Of a stretch of DNA of 64,000 bases, positions 52,654 to 61,298 are shown one piece after another. The notes under the pieces were generated by a model. That model was not told the origin of the DNA and did no database searches. It was given only the letters and a program-made list of their open reading frames with translations. A program made the position numbers and the translations under genes. The stretch spans positions 310,001 through 374,000 of the forward strand of contig NZ_QVNU01000005.1 of the NCBI RefSeq assembly GCF_003545715.1, written 5' to 3'. This DNA is from Taibaiella koreensis (GTDB lineage: Bacteria > Bacteroidota > Bacteroidia > Chitinophagales > Chitinophagaceae). Positions within the stretch are counted from its first letter, which is position 1; every line of letters begins with the position of its first letter.

Positions 52654-55600
52654 ATGAACAATTACGATCTACTGATACAGCGGCTGGATGCTTTCACCAG
52701 GAAGTACTACCTCAATCAATTAATGCGCGGCAGCCTTATTTTCCTGTCTTGCCTGCTGATATACCTGCTGCTGGCAGGTGTAGGCGAATATTTTCTTTAT
52801 TTCCCCTCCTGGCTTAAGCTCACCATCATAGGCCTGCTGCTGGTGGCCGGAAGCCTGAGCCTGGTCGCATGGATCGTAATACCCTTACTAAAGATACGCA
52901 AGCTCGGAAAGGTCATTTCCCATGAGCAAGCGGCCCGCATCATCGGCATTCATTTTCCCGAAGTAAGCGACAAGCTGCTCAATATCCTCCAATTGCGTCA
53001 CAATCAGAATAACGCAGAAAGCAGGGAGCTGATCGAGGCGAGCATCGATCAGAAAGCCGGCCAGATCGCGGTTGTTCCTTTTACCCAGGCGGTCGACCTC
53101 AGCCGCAACCGGAAATACCTGCCCTACCTGCTGGTACCTGTATTGGCCGTGATCGCGATCCTCTGGCTTGCTCCCAATGTATTCCGGGACGCTTCGGATC
53201 GCCTGATGCAGCCTTCCAAAAATTTTGCGCCGCCGGCGCCGTTTGCATTTAAAGTGACGTCAGGCGATCTGAAGGTGCCACTTTACGGCGACTATACCCT
53301 GGAAGCCGAAGTAAAGGGCGATAAGCTGCCCGACCAGGTCTATGTACAGGTTGGCCGCGAGCAGCTTGAGATGCAGAAGATCAGCAAAACAAAATACAGC
53401 TATACGTTCAACCGCGTGGGCCAGCCTGTCGATTTCAAGCTTACGGCAGCGAGCGTATCGTCCGACGCCTATAAGCTGTCTGTGATCGAAAAGCCACAGC
53501 TATTGTCTTTCCAGGTACAGATCGAATACCCCGCTTATACCGGCAGGAAAAACGAAGTACTGCAAAGCCTGAGCGATATGACAGTACCTGCCGGTACCGT
53601 ATTCCGCTGGACATTAAAGGCCCGTCATACCGATGCCATCAGCATGCGCATGGGAACGGCAGGGAACAGTATACCCTTAAACCGGGCGGCACAGGATACC
53701 TGGACCAGCAGTGCCCGCTTCTTAAGTGACACAGCCTACACGTTGCTCTTGTCCGGCAAACAAATGCCGAAAGCCGACTCCTTCCGCTACCTGGTACAGG
53801 TGATCCCCGACCTCAATCCCCAGGTACAGCTCCAGGAAATGAAGGACAGCGTCAGCGGACAGCAGCTATTGCTTACCGGCAATGCCAGCGATGATTATGG
53901 CGTATCCCGCCTGTATTTTCACTATACCATTTACGATGCGCGCAAACAAGTGGTTTCAGAAAAGAACATAGCCCTTAAGGCCGGCGGCGCGGTCATTCCG
54001 TTCCAGCAATATTTTGACCTGGGCACACTGAACCTGCTGCCCGGCCAGGAAGTCAATTATTATGTCGAAGCCTGGGACAATGATGCGGTTCACGGCAGTA
54101 AAAGCGGCCGCAGCGAGGTGCATACCTATCGCATGTACGACCTGAAACAGCTGGATTCGGCTATGGATCAGCATTCCAGGCAAATCAACCAGGGTCTGAG
54201 TTCCAGCGCCGACCAGGCGCGCAAGCTGCAGCAGGAGATGAAAGATATGCAAAGCCAGCTACTCCAGTCGGAGAGCATGAGCTGGGAAAAGCAGCAGAAC
54301 CTTAAGTCGCTCGCCGACAAGCAGGAGCAACTGAAAGACCGGGTGGAGTCGATCAAGAAGCGATTTGACGAGCAAAAGAAGCAAAGTGAGCAAAAACAAT
54401 ATAGCGAAGAGGTTAAGGATAAGCAGGAGGCCGTACAAAAACAGCTGGACAACCTGCTGAATAAGGAGCTGGCAGAGCAGCTGCGCAAGCTGCAGGAGAT
54501 GATGAAGCAGATGAACCGCGACAATGCCTTCCAGAACCTGCAGCAGATGGATCAGCAGAACAAGCTGTTCAATATGGACCTGGAACGTATCCAGGAACTG
54601 ATGAAGAAGCTGGAGATGCAGATGAAGATGGAAGACCTGGCCAATAAGCTGGAAGGGCTGGCCAAACAGGAACAGCAATTGCAGCAGAACACCGACGCCA
54701 GCCGCAAAAGCGACGATGCCCTGTCGAAAGACCAGAAGGCGATCAGGAACGACCTGAAAGAAGCCATGCAGCAGGATATGAAGGCCATCGACAAGCTGAA
54801 CAACGAGCAAAAGCGCCCCGAGAAGACGGATGATATGAAAGAGATGGGCAAGGAGGCCGACAACAATATGCAGCAGAGCGACCAGCAGCTGCAGCAGAGC
54901 CAGAAGCAAAAGGCCAGCCAGGCGCAGAACAAGGCGCAGCAGAACCTGCAGCAAATGGCCGCAGCCATGAAAAAAATGTCGGCCGGCATGGATGCCGAGC
55001 AGATCGATATCGACATTAAGGCCACGCGCCAGATACTGACCAACCTGATCCGTTTTTCCTTTGACCAGGAGCAGCTGATGAATAAGGTGAAGCAAACGCC
55101 CATGTCGAGTCCGGCTTATATAACCAACTCCCAGGAGCAAAATCGTCTGAAGGGAAACGCGCGTATGATCAGGGATAGCCTTTTTGAGCTGAGCAAACGC
55201 GTGTTCCAGATCGCGGCGGGCATCAATAAAGAGACCACCGACATGGAGCAAAATATCAACAGCACCATCGCCTCACTGGAAGCGAGACGGCTGGGTGAAG
55301 CGGTTACACGGCAGCAATATGCCATGACCAGTGCCAACAACCTGGCCCTGATGCTGAATGAGCTGCTGGAAAATCTACTGCAGCAGCAGGCACAGTCAAT
55401 GTCGGCCGGCAATGGTAGCTGTTCCAAGCCCGGTGGCATGAATCCCAAGCCCGGCAAGGGCGGCAGCGCCGGCCAGATGATGAAAGACATCATTACCGGG
55501 CAACAGCAGATGGGACAAAGCATGAAACAAGGGAAAGGACAACAGCAAGGCAAGGGACAACAGCAGGGTGGACAGAAACCCGGAGGACAACCCGGAAGCG

Positions 55601-56094
55601 GACAAAGCGGCAGCGGGAATGGTGGCAACGGAGAGGGCGACGAAGGCAATCCTTCAGATGCCGAGCAAATAGCCCGGCTGGCACAGCAGCAGGCAGCCCT
55701 GCGCCGGCAGATACAGGAATTATCGAGCATGCTCAACAGCAAAGGGCTTAATGGCAATGCCCGTGAATTGCGCGCCATTCAGGAGGAGATGGACAAAAAC
55801 GAGACTGACCTGGTTAACCGCAGAGTAGCCTCCCCGCTGTTCCGGCGGCAGCAGGAGATCATGACCCGGCTACTTGAAGCCGAAAAGTCGATCCGCGAAC
55901 AGGAAGAAGACGATAAACGCAATGCCAATGCGGGCAAGGATGAGCAAAGACCCATGCCCCCCGAATTGCAACAATACCTGCAAAGCAGGCAATCCCTGCT
56001 CGACCTGTATAAGACCGTACCACCTGCACTACGGCCATATTACAAAAAAATGACTGACGACTATATGAAGCAGGTGAAGCAGCCTGCCAATTGA
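52654..56094 (+). CDS. DUF4175 family membrane-anchored coiled-coil protein
   Basis: A 1146-residue protein. Three membrane helices lie within the first 185 residues (LIFLSCLLIYLLLAGVGEYFL, LTIIGLLLVAGSLSLVAWIVI, YLLVPVLAVIAILWLAP). An Ig-like middle part follows up to residue 490. A very long glutamine- and lysine-rich coiled coil spans residues 495-830, followed by a Gly and Gln-rich low-complexity stretch (residues 925-1000). The tail is charged. The order matches the DUF4175 family of Bacteroidota. A structural role at the envelope is likely, but the function is unknown. Confidence 0.82.
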   Translation: MNNYDLLIQRLDAFTRKYYLNQLMRGSLIFLSCLLIYLLLAGVGEYFLYFPSWLKLTIIGLLLVAGSLSLVAWIVIPLLKIRKLGKVISHEQAARIIGIHFPEVSDKLLNILQLRHNQNNAESRELIEASIDQKAGQIAVVPFTQAVDLSRNRKYLPYLLVPVLAVIAILWLAPNVFRDASDRLMQPSKNFAPPAPFAFKVTSGDLKVPLYGDYTLEAEVKGDKLPDQVYVQVGREQLEMQKISKTKYSYTFNRVGQPVDFKLTAASVSSDAYKLSVIEKPQLLSFQVQIEYPAYTGRKNEVLQSLSDMTVPAGTVFRWTLKARHTDAISMRMGTAGNSIPLNRAAQDTWTSSARFLSDTAYTLLLSGKQMPKADSFRYLVQVIPDLNPQVQLQEMKDSVSGQQLLLTGNASDDYGVSRLYFHYTIYDARKQVVSEKNIALKAGGAVIPFQQYFDLGTLNLLPGQEVNYYVEAWDNDAVHGSKSGRSEVHTYRMYDLKQLDSAMDQHSRQINQGLSSSADQARKLQQEMKDMQSQLLQSESMSWEKQQNLKSLADKQEQLKDRVESIKKRFDEQKKQSEQKQYSEEVKDKQEAVQKQLDNLLNKELAEQLRKLQEMMKQMNRDNAFQNLQQMDQQNKLFNMDLERIQELMKKLEMQMKMEDLANKLEGLAKQEQQLQQNTDASRKSDDALSKDQKAIRNDLKEAMQQDMKAIDKLNNEQKRPEKTDDMKEMGKEADNNMQQSDQQLQQSQKQKASQAQNKAQQNLQQMAAAMKKMSAGMDAEQIDIDIKATRQILTNLIRFSFDQEQLMNKVKQTPMSSPAYITNSQEQNRLKGNARMIRDSLFELSKRVFQIAAGINKETTDMEQNINSTIASLEARRLGEAVTRQQYAMTSANNLALMLNELLENLLQQQAQSMSAGNGSCSKPGGMNPKPGKGGSAGQMMKDIITGQQQMGQSMKQGKGQQQGKGQQQGGQKPGGQPGSGQSGSGNGGNGEGDEGNPSDAEQIARLAQQQAALRRQIQELSSMLNSKGLNGNARELRAIQEEMDKNETDLVNRRVASPLFRRQQEIMTRLLEAEKSIREQEEDDKRNANAGKDEQRPMPPELQQYLQSRQSLLDLYKTVPPALRPYYKKMTDDYMKQVKQPAN

Positions 56095-56217
56095 GGCCGT
56101 TACCTTTTTTAAAAGGCTTTATCTTATCTTTGCCGCCTTGGCGGGAAACCCTAACTCGTATCCCGGATTTATCCGGTTTAATTGAGAAATATTACTGAAA
56201 ACCCCAGGAAACAATAA

Positions 56218-57348
56218 ATGCAAGCAGTATATATTACCCGTATGGCAAAATACCTGCCATATGATCCGGTGAGCAATGAGGACATGGAATCGGTGTTGGG
56301 TATGGTCGACGGGAAGCCTTCGAAGGTAAGGGCGCTGATATTGAGAAATAACGGCATCAAAACAAGATATTATGCATTCAGGGAGGGGCAGAAGTCCTTT
56401 TCCAATGCGGAGCTCACAGCCGAAGCGATCAAAGCGCTGTTCAAAGAAGACAGCATGTTGGATGAGGTGCAGCTGCTGGCCTGTGGCACCACCTCTCCCG
56501 ATCAAACCCTTCCTTCTCATGCTTCCATGGTGCATGGCCTGCTGGGCGTTCCTCCTCTTGAGCTGTTCTCTTTTTCAGGTGCGTGCAATACCGGTATGCA
56601 ATCGTTCAAATATGCTTTTCTCTCCGTTGCTTCCGGTGATACGGATAATGCAGTATCTACCGGTTCGGAGCGTATGTCCAAATACCTTACTTCCGACAAG
56701 TTCCAGGCTGAGATCGACAAAGCACATGAAATAGAAGAGAACGGCTACATTGCTTTTGAAAAGGATTTTCTGCGATGGATGCTGAGCGATGGCGCCGGCG
56801 CCGCCTTTTTTCAGAACAAGCCAAACCCTGATGGGCTTTCGCTGCGGGTAGAATGGATCGATATGACCTCTTTTGCCGGCGAAATAGAAACCTGTATGTA
56901 CAGCGGCAGTATCAAGGAAGGCGATCAGCTGATCGGCTATAATGAGCTGCCTACGGATGAATGGCTTACCCAAAGCGTGTTTTCTATGAAACAGGATACC
57001 CGGCTGCTGGGAGAACATATTGTTCCGCGCGGCGTGGATTTCCTGGAACAGGTGATGAAAAAACGGAGTTTCGATACCCGTGAGATCGACTGGTTCCTGC
57101 CTCATCTTTCCTCCGAATTTTTCCGCAGGAAGATATCCGAAGAGCTTGAGCGCCGCAATATACCGCTGCCGCTTCACCTGTGGTATACCAATCTTGACCG
57201 CCTGGGCAATGTAGGATCGGCTTCTCCTTACTTTATGCTGGAAGAGCTGATGAACCAGGATAAGCTGAAAAAAGGGCAAAAAGTATTCCTGATGGTACCG
57301 GAAAGTGCACGTTTCTCTTACACTTATGCGCTGCTAACGGTAGTCTGA
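56218..57348 (+). CDS. Beta-ketoacyl synthase III-like enzyme
   Basis: A 376-residue thiolase-fold enzyme of the FabH group. The full Cys-His-Asn triad is visible: Cys123 in FSGACNTGMQS, His296 in FLPHLSS and Asn331 in LGNVGSAS. It is longer than FabH (about 320 residues). It resembles the FabH-like synthases that make dialkylresorcinols and flexirubin pigments in Bacteroidota, such as DarB, but no partner genes of those clusters are in the window. Chain initiation in a secondary fatty acid pathway is the best guess. Confidence 0.78.
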   Translation: MQAVYITRMAKYLPYDPVSNEDMESVLGMVDGKPSKVRALILRNNGIKTRYYAFREGQKSFSNAELTAEAIKALFKEDSMLDEVQLLACGTTSPDQTLPSHASMVHGLLGVPPLELFSFSGACNTGMQSFKYAFLSVASGDTDNAVSTGSERMSKYLTSDKFQAEIDKAHEIEENGYIAFEKDFLRWMLSDGAGAAFFQNKPNPDGLSLRVEWIDMTSFAGEIETCMYSGSIKEGDQLIGYNELPTDEWLTQSVFSMKQDTRLLGEHIVPRGVDFLEQVMKKRSFDTREIDWFLPHLSSEFFRRKISEELERRNIPLPLHLWYTNLDRLGNVGSASPYFMLEELMNQDKLKKGQKVFLMVPESARFSYTYALLTVV

Positions 57349-57399
57349 TCGTTATTAAAAAACATGGTTGTTGGCCATTAGCCGGCAATCTATACAAAG

Positions 57400-57442
57400 T
57401 AAGGGCCTGGCTCCAATCCAATTGGAACAGGCCCTTATTTTT
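57400..57442. terminator. Terminator after the ketoacyl synthase gene
   Basis: TAAGGGCCTG pairs with CAGGCCCTTA, and an inner CCAAT / ATTGG pair extends the stem. T residues follow on the plus strand. It lies between convergent genes. Confidence 0.88.
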
Positions 57443-57456
57443 ACAGACAACAATCC

Positions 57457-57957
57457 CTAAATATTCTTTTCGACATATGCCTTCAGGGTCTTCTTTTTCT
57501 GCATGTCAGCATAAGCTTCTACCTGTTTGTTTTCCGCCAGCTTTTCCTTATTGTGCTCATAATAGCTGATAACGCTTTCGAGCCCTTTCAAATTACCATT
57601 TAGCTTGTCCTCCGGCTTTTTGCTTTCCAGCGTGTATTTGGTCCAGCCGCTCATAAAGATCATCAGCAAAGTGGGGGTCTCCCCTACAAAGTTGATGATA
57701 CCTGGCGCCAACTGGAGCTTTACGTCGGGGCTGCCTGCGATCCATTGCATCAGGAAGGCGCCGGCAGCCTGTTGCTGCGGCGAGGCCGGATCGTAAGGTG
57801 TGGCCATCAGCCAGTCGATACACTGCAGCACATTCTTATTATACTGCGCATAGTCTTCGGCTTTGGCCGGCTTAAAAGATTGGGGAACGCCATTATCCTG
57901 GGCATTCCCAATGGAGGTTGCTGCCGCCAGCAGCAGAACGGTGAGGATCTTTTTCAT
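57457..57957 (-). CDS. Secreted protein of unknown function
   Basis: A 166-residue protein from the preferred start at 57957 (MKKILTVLLLAAATSIGNAQ signal peptide). The mature part is helical and includes QCIDWLMATPYDPAS, INFVGETPTLLMIFMSGWTKYTLE and a Lys-rich tail. No family is recognised; similar small secreted proteins occur across Bacteroidota. It converges with the ketoacyl synthase gene. Confidence 0.6.
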   Translation of the reverse strand: MKKILTVLLLAAATSIGNAQDNGVPQSFKPAKAEDYAQYNKNVLQCIDWLMATPYDPASPQQQAAGAFLMQWIAGSPDVKLQLAPGIINFVGETPTLLMIFMSGWTKYTLESKKPEDKLNGNLKGLESVISYYEHNKEKLAENKQVEAYADMQKKKTLKAYVEKNI

Positions 57958-58167
57958 TTTGGTGTTTGGTATTTTTATACAAATATGGAAAATACCGGCT
58001 ATAAAGCAATGCCGCTGCAACTATTATTCACGTACACTTTTTCATTCTCAATGGAAAGGGTGCATATCAGCCCTTCGTACGGCAGGTAGAATCACCTGTT
58101 TAGGCCGGCAATTTCCCTGCGACAATACATTTATTGTAGATTTGTCTTTTAACCAAATCCACCTGAA

Positions 58168-58860
58168 ATGCTGTCGATCCCATCGTCTATTATACATATA
58201 GCGAATTTGCTGCCGGAGCAGGACCTTCCCCAGATCGATTTTCTCCTTTCCCAGATCCCGTTTGAAGATGGCAAAAATACCGCCAGCGGCGCCGCGCGCG
58301 AAGTGAAGAACAATATGCAGGCCAGCCGCGAAGAGAATGCCCATAAACGCCACCTGCAGCAACTGGTGTTCCAGGCAGTGGCTGGTCATCCGTTGATCCA
58401 GTCGGCGGTAATGCCTAAAAATATCCTGCCGCCGATGATCAGCAAATACCACGACGGCATGGCATACGGCTGGCATACCGATAGCCCCGTAATGACCATT
58501 GACTACACGGTAAGAGCCGACCTCAGCATGACCTTATTCCTGACCGCTCCCGAAAGCTATGAAGGCGGCGAGCTGGTGATCCACACGCCAAGCGGATACG
58601 TCCCCTACAAGCTGCCCAAAGGCGATGCGATCATTTATCCGACCACCAGGCTGCACCGGGTTAATCCTGTGACTTCGGGCGAGCGCATCGCCTGCGTTAC
58701 CTGGATGCAATCGCTGGTAAAAGAGACAGAAAAAAGAGAGCTGCTGTTCCAGCTGAAGCACGTCCAGGAGCAGATCGCGGCAAAAGACCTGCAATCGGAA
58801 GAGAACCTGTTGCTGATGCAGGTGTATAGCAACCTTATGCGCATGTGGACGGATCTTTAA
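58168..58860 (+). CDS. Fe(II)/2-oxoglutarate dioxygenase, PKHD type
   Basis: A 230-residue oxygenase of the PKHD-type hydroxylase group (PiuC/YbiX). The iron ligands are His103 and Asp105 (GWHTDSP) and His163 (LHRVNPV), with Arg173 expected to bind 2-oxoglutarate. Length matches the family. Known members are linked to iron uptake or siderophore-related loci. No TonB-dependent receptor is adjacent here. Confidence 0.9.
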   Translation: MLSIPSSIIHIANLLPEQDLPQIDFLLSQIPFEDGKNTASGAAREVKNNMQASREENAHKRHLQQLVFQAVAGHPLIQSAVMPKNILPPMISKYHDGMAYGWHTDSPVMTIDYTVRADLSMTLFLTAPESYEGGELVIHTPSGYVPYKLPKGDAIIYPTTRLHRVNPVTSGERIACVTWMQSLVKETEKRELLFQLKHVQEQIAAKDLQSEENLLLMQVYSNLMRMWTDL

Positions 58861-58865
58861 TGAAA

Positions 58866-58915
58866 GAAGCTATCTAAAAGCTGATTATCCCCTGGGGCAG
58901 CAATCAGATAGCTTC
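58866..58915. repeat. Imperfect hairpin without T tract
   Basis: GAAGCTAT (58866-58873) pairs with ATAGCTTC (58908-58915), and an inner CTGATT / AATCAG pair follows after a bulge. No T run follows, so it is more likely a transcript 3'-end structure than a standard terminator. It follows the PKHD gene by five bases. Confidence 0.55.
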
Positions 58916-59047
58916 GGCGCTTACCGGCCTTGGGACCGGGTCACAATCCGTGTTTGTTTTATAAGCATCATTACACTCAGCTCCCGCAAAGGTTAGCATT
59001 CTGCTTTACATCAGCAACCCCCTTTTTCGTACCTCTTCTTTATACTA

Positions 59048-59081
59048 CAAAAGCCTTGTCCCGCTCCGGGCAAGGCTTTTG
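59048..59081. terminator. Bidirectional terminator
   Basis: CAAAAGCCTTG / CAAGGCTTTTG, an 11-bp stem with an inner CCCG / CGGG pairing, between the PKHD gene and the GlxA-like gene. Confidence 0.85.
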
Positions 59082-59102
59082 CATCCATAAAACGTACAGC
59101 AA

Positions 59103-60086
59103 TTATACCGCCACTACGTCTTTGTTGTATTTATTTTTGTATTCGATAGGAGACAGGCCTGTGATCTTTCTGAAGGTGGTACGGAAAGCTTTGACATCGG
59201 CATAGCCCACATCATACATCACTTCATTAATATTCTTGCGACCGGATTCAAGGTCCTTCTTGGCAGCCTCGATCTTTACCCGCTGAATATATTCGGTTAC
59301 CGTATTGCTGGTAGCCTTCTTGAAGCGGCGCTCCAGGCTGCGACGACCAAGGGCAAACATGCCGGCCAGCTGATCCACGGTGATCTTGTCTTCGAAATTA
59401 TGCTCGATATACTCCTGTGCTTTCTTGATCGGCTCGTCTTCATGGGCCTTCTGACCACTAAAGATGATAAACGGCGATTGGCTGTCGCGATCGATATCGA
59501 TCATAAAAGCCTTTGAGATGAGGATCGCCATATCGCGGCCGGCATGCTTCTCTATCAAATACAATAACAGGTTCAGATAGGAATAGGCGCCGCCGCTGGT
59601 ATAGATACCATCGGACTCTGTCATGATCTTGTCGTCGACCAGGTGGGCACTGGGGAACATAGTCCTGAATTCATTGGCAAAGCGCCAGTGCGTAGCGCAC
59701 TGCTTGCCGTCGAGTAAGCCTGTCGCCGCCAGGAAAAAGGCGCCGATACAGAAGCTGGCCACTTCGGCGCCATTGCGGTACTGCTCTATGATCCAGGGCA
59801 GGAAGGCTTTGTTGTGCTCCCGCACCTCGTTGTGATCACCGAACAGCGCCGGGATAAAGATGATGTCTGTCTTTTCGACTTCAGACACCAGAACATCGGG
59901 CTTGATGGTAAAGAGCCCGTTGCGCTGGCTGGCTTCATAATCGAGGCCTACAAACCGGATATCAAACAATGGCTCCCGGTCCACGCTGCTCAGAAAGGAA
60001 TTGACCTCCGAAAAGATCTGGTGCGTGCCTTCAATATTGGTAATGCTGCAAGTCCCGCTGGGGACGAGGATTGAAATGTGCTTCAT
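59103..60086 (-). CDS. GlxA-type transcriptional regulator (DJ-1/PfpI plus AraC)
   Basis: A 327-residue protein with two parts. Residues 1-190 form a DJ-1/PfpI-like domain with VASFCIGAFFLAATGLLDG, where Cys is at the nucleophile elbow. The last 100 residues form an AraC-type helix-turn-helix domain (ITVDQLAGMFALGRRSLERRFKKATSNTVTEYIQRVKIEAAKK ... INEVMYDVGYADVKAFRTTFRKITGLSPIEYKNKY). Members sense stress or small molecules. It is divergent from the two DoxX-like genes, so it may regulate them. Confidence 0.88.
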   Translation of the reverse strand: MKHISILVPSGTCSITNIEGTHQIFSEVNSFLSSVDREPLFDIRFVGLDYEASQRNGLFTIKPDVLVSEVEKTDIIFIPALFGDHNEVREHNKAFLPWIIEQYRNGAEVASFCIGAFFLAATGLLDGKQCATHWRFANEFRTMFPSAHLVDDKIMTESDGIYTSGGAYSYLNLLLYLIEKHAGRDMAILISKAFMIDIDRDSQSPFIIFSGQKAHEDEPIKKAQEYIEHNFEDKITVDQLAGMFALGRRSLERRFKKATSNTVTEYIQRVKIEAAKKDLESGRKNINEVMYDVGYADVKAFRTTFRKITGLSPIEYKNKYNKDVVAV

Positions 60087-60426
60087 AAGGGTTAAGATGG
60101 TATAAAGGCTGTCGCAATCACCGCCTTAGATTGCCGTGCAGACACCCTTTCATTATTGGTTATTGGTACTATTTTTGCATTGATAATAATCAACGAAATT
60201 AATTAAACAAAATGAGATTGTCATATGAATGTAACCGGCCACACGCACCATTGCTCATGCGACAAGCCAGGGATAAAGACCTGAAACACGCGCCAGAAGC
60301 GATAAACGGATAAGCAGTGGCGTATATTGTTTAGGCATTTTTTAACAGGAATATCTTTACACCAAATCAAACGACTTTATCACAAACAGCATTTTCAAAC
60401 CTTTTTTTTCATCTAAAACAAAGCAC
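60087..60426. other. Divergent intergenic region, putative regulatory sites
   Basis: The 340 bases hold no clear gene (a 33-codon frame at 60212 is unlikely). On the plus strand TATTTTTG (60170-60177) fits the -7 consensus, with TTTC 18 bases upstream. TTGATAATAATCAA (60180-60193) is an imperfect dyad with TTGAT and ATCAA arms. This is a plausible site for the divergent regulator. Confidence 0.5.
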
Positions 60427-60807
60427 ATGAAACCCAAAACAGTCCGTACCCTTTACTGGATCTTTGCCATTCTTTTTTCGCTCCTGATGCTTATGGACGC
60501 CATAGGTGGTATTACCCTGCAGCAGGCCGGGATCGATGCGCTGCAGCAATTAGGCTATCCCATCTATTTGCTACGCTTCTTCGGTGTATTAAAGATACTC
60601 GGCCTTATCGCGATACTCGTGCCCGGCTTTCCCAGGCTGCGGGAATGGGCCTTCGCAGGCTTTGCCTTTAACTTCATCGGCGCCTTGTTTTCCTGGTCGT
60701 CGGTAGGTCAGGCGTCCAATGTCATTTTTCCTGTCATCGCCCTGGTATTGCTGGCGCTGATCTATTTCTTTAACCGGAAGGCGGCGATGCCAGCCATAGC
60801 CGCTTAG
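60427..60807 (+). CDS. DoxX-like membrane protein 1
   Basis: A 126-residue protein with four membrane helices. It matches the DoxX-like family: LYWIFAILFSLLMLMDAIGGI, YPIYLLRFFGVLKILGLIAILVPGFPRLREWAFAGFAFNFIGALFSW and a final helix. The LGLIAILVPGFPRLREW stretch is typical. It is 43 bases before the second copy. DoxX-like proteins are membrane proteins of uncertain function, some tied to thiol or quinone metabolism. Confidence 0.85.
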   Translation: MKPKTVRTLYWIFAILFSLLMLMDAIGGITLQQAGIDALQQLGYPIYLLRFFGVLKILGLIAILVPGFPRLREWAFAGFAFNFIGALFSWSSVGQASNVIFPVIALVLLALIYFFNRKAAMPAIAA

Positions 60808-60850
60808 CCCTTATTCCATCCATACATTACTCACCTAATTTTCCTCTTTT

Positions 60851-61234
60851 ATGAAAAAGATCAATATCGCCTACTGGATCTTCACGATACTACTGGCTGT
60901 CCTGATGGGCGCCGGCGCCATACCCGACGTGCTGAGCACACCGGATGCCGTAAAAATAGTTTGCGACCATTTGCATTATCCTGCTTATTTCCTACCCTTC
61001 ATCGGCGTGGCCAAGATCCTGGGGGCTATAGCGATTCTCGTACCCGGCTTCCCACGACTGAAAGAATGGGCCTATGCGGGCCTTACCTTCGATATTACCG
61101 GCGCTATTTATTCCAGCATAGCAGTAGGCGATCCGCCTTCGGCCTGGGTATTTACGATCATCCTCGGCTATGGTCTTATCTTTGGCTCCTATATCTTTTA
61201 TCACAAGCGCCGCAAAGCGATAGCATCGCGGTAG
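60851..61234 (+). CDS. DoxX-like membrane protein 2
   Basis: A 127-residue paralog of the preceding gene with the same four helices: AYWIFTILLAVLMGAGAIPDV, YPAYFLPFIGVAKILGAIAILVPGFPRLKEWAYAGLTFDITGAIYSS and a final helix. The pair probably arose by tandem duplication and may form a heteromer. Both are read away from the GlxA-type regulator, and a terminator follows. Confidence 0.85.
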   Translation: MKKINIAYWIFTILLAVLMGAGAIPDVLSTPDAVKIVCDHLHYPAYFLPFIGVAKILGAIAILVPGFPRLKEWAYAGLTFDITGAIYSSIAVGDPPSAWVFTIILGYGLIFGSYIFYHKRRKAIASR

Positions 61235-61246
61235 GACTATTACAAC

Positions 61247-61282
61247 AAAAAATGGCCGGCAAATAATGCCGGCCATTTTTGT
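61247..61282. terminator. Bidirectional terminator between doxX-like and ftsH genes
   Basis: AAAAATGGCCGGC / GCCGGCCATTTTT, a perfect 13-bp stem with a seven-base loop, between convergent genes. A T tract lies on each side. Confidence 0.93.
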
Positions 61283-61298
61283 TGTCAGTTATTTGATA

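Noticed and set aside
54259-55251. Long open frame antisense to the DUF4175 gene, rich in Leu and His
   Set aside because: The pattern is the complement of the Gln/Lys-rich coiled coil; it is composition-driven, not a gene.
60212-60313. 33-codon frame between the GlxA-type and DoxX-like genes
   Set aside because: Too short and featureless; it lies in a regulatory region.
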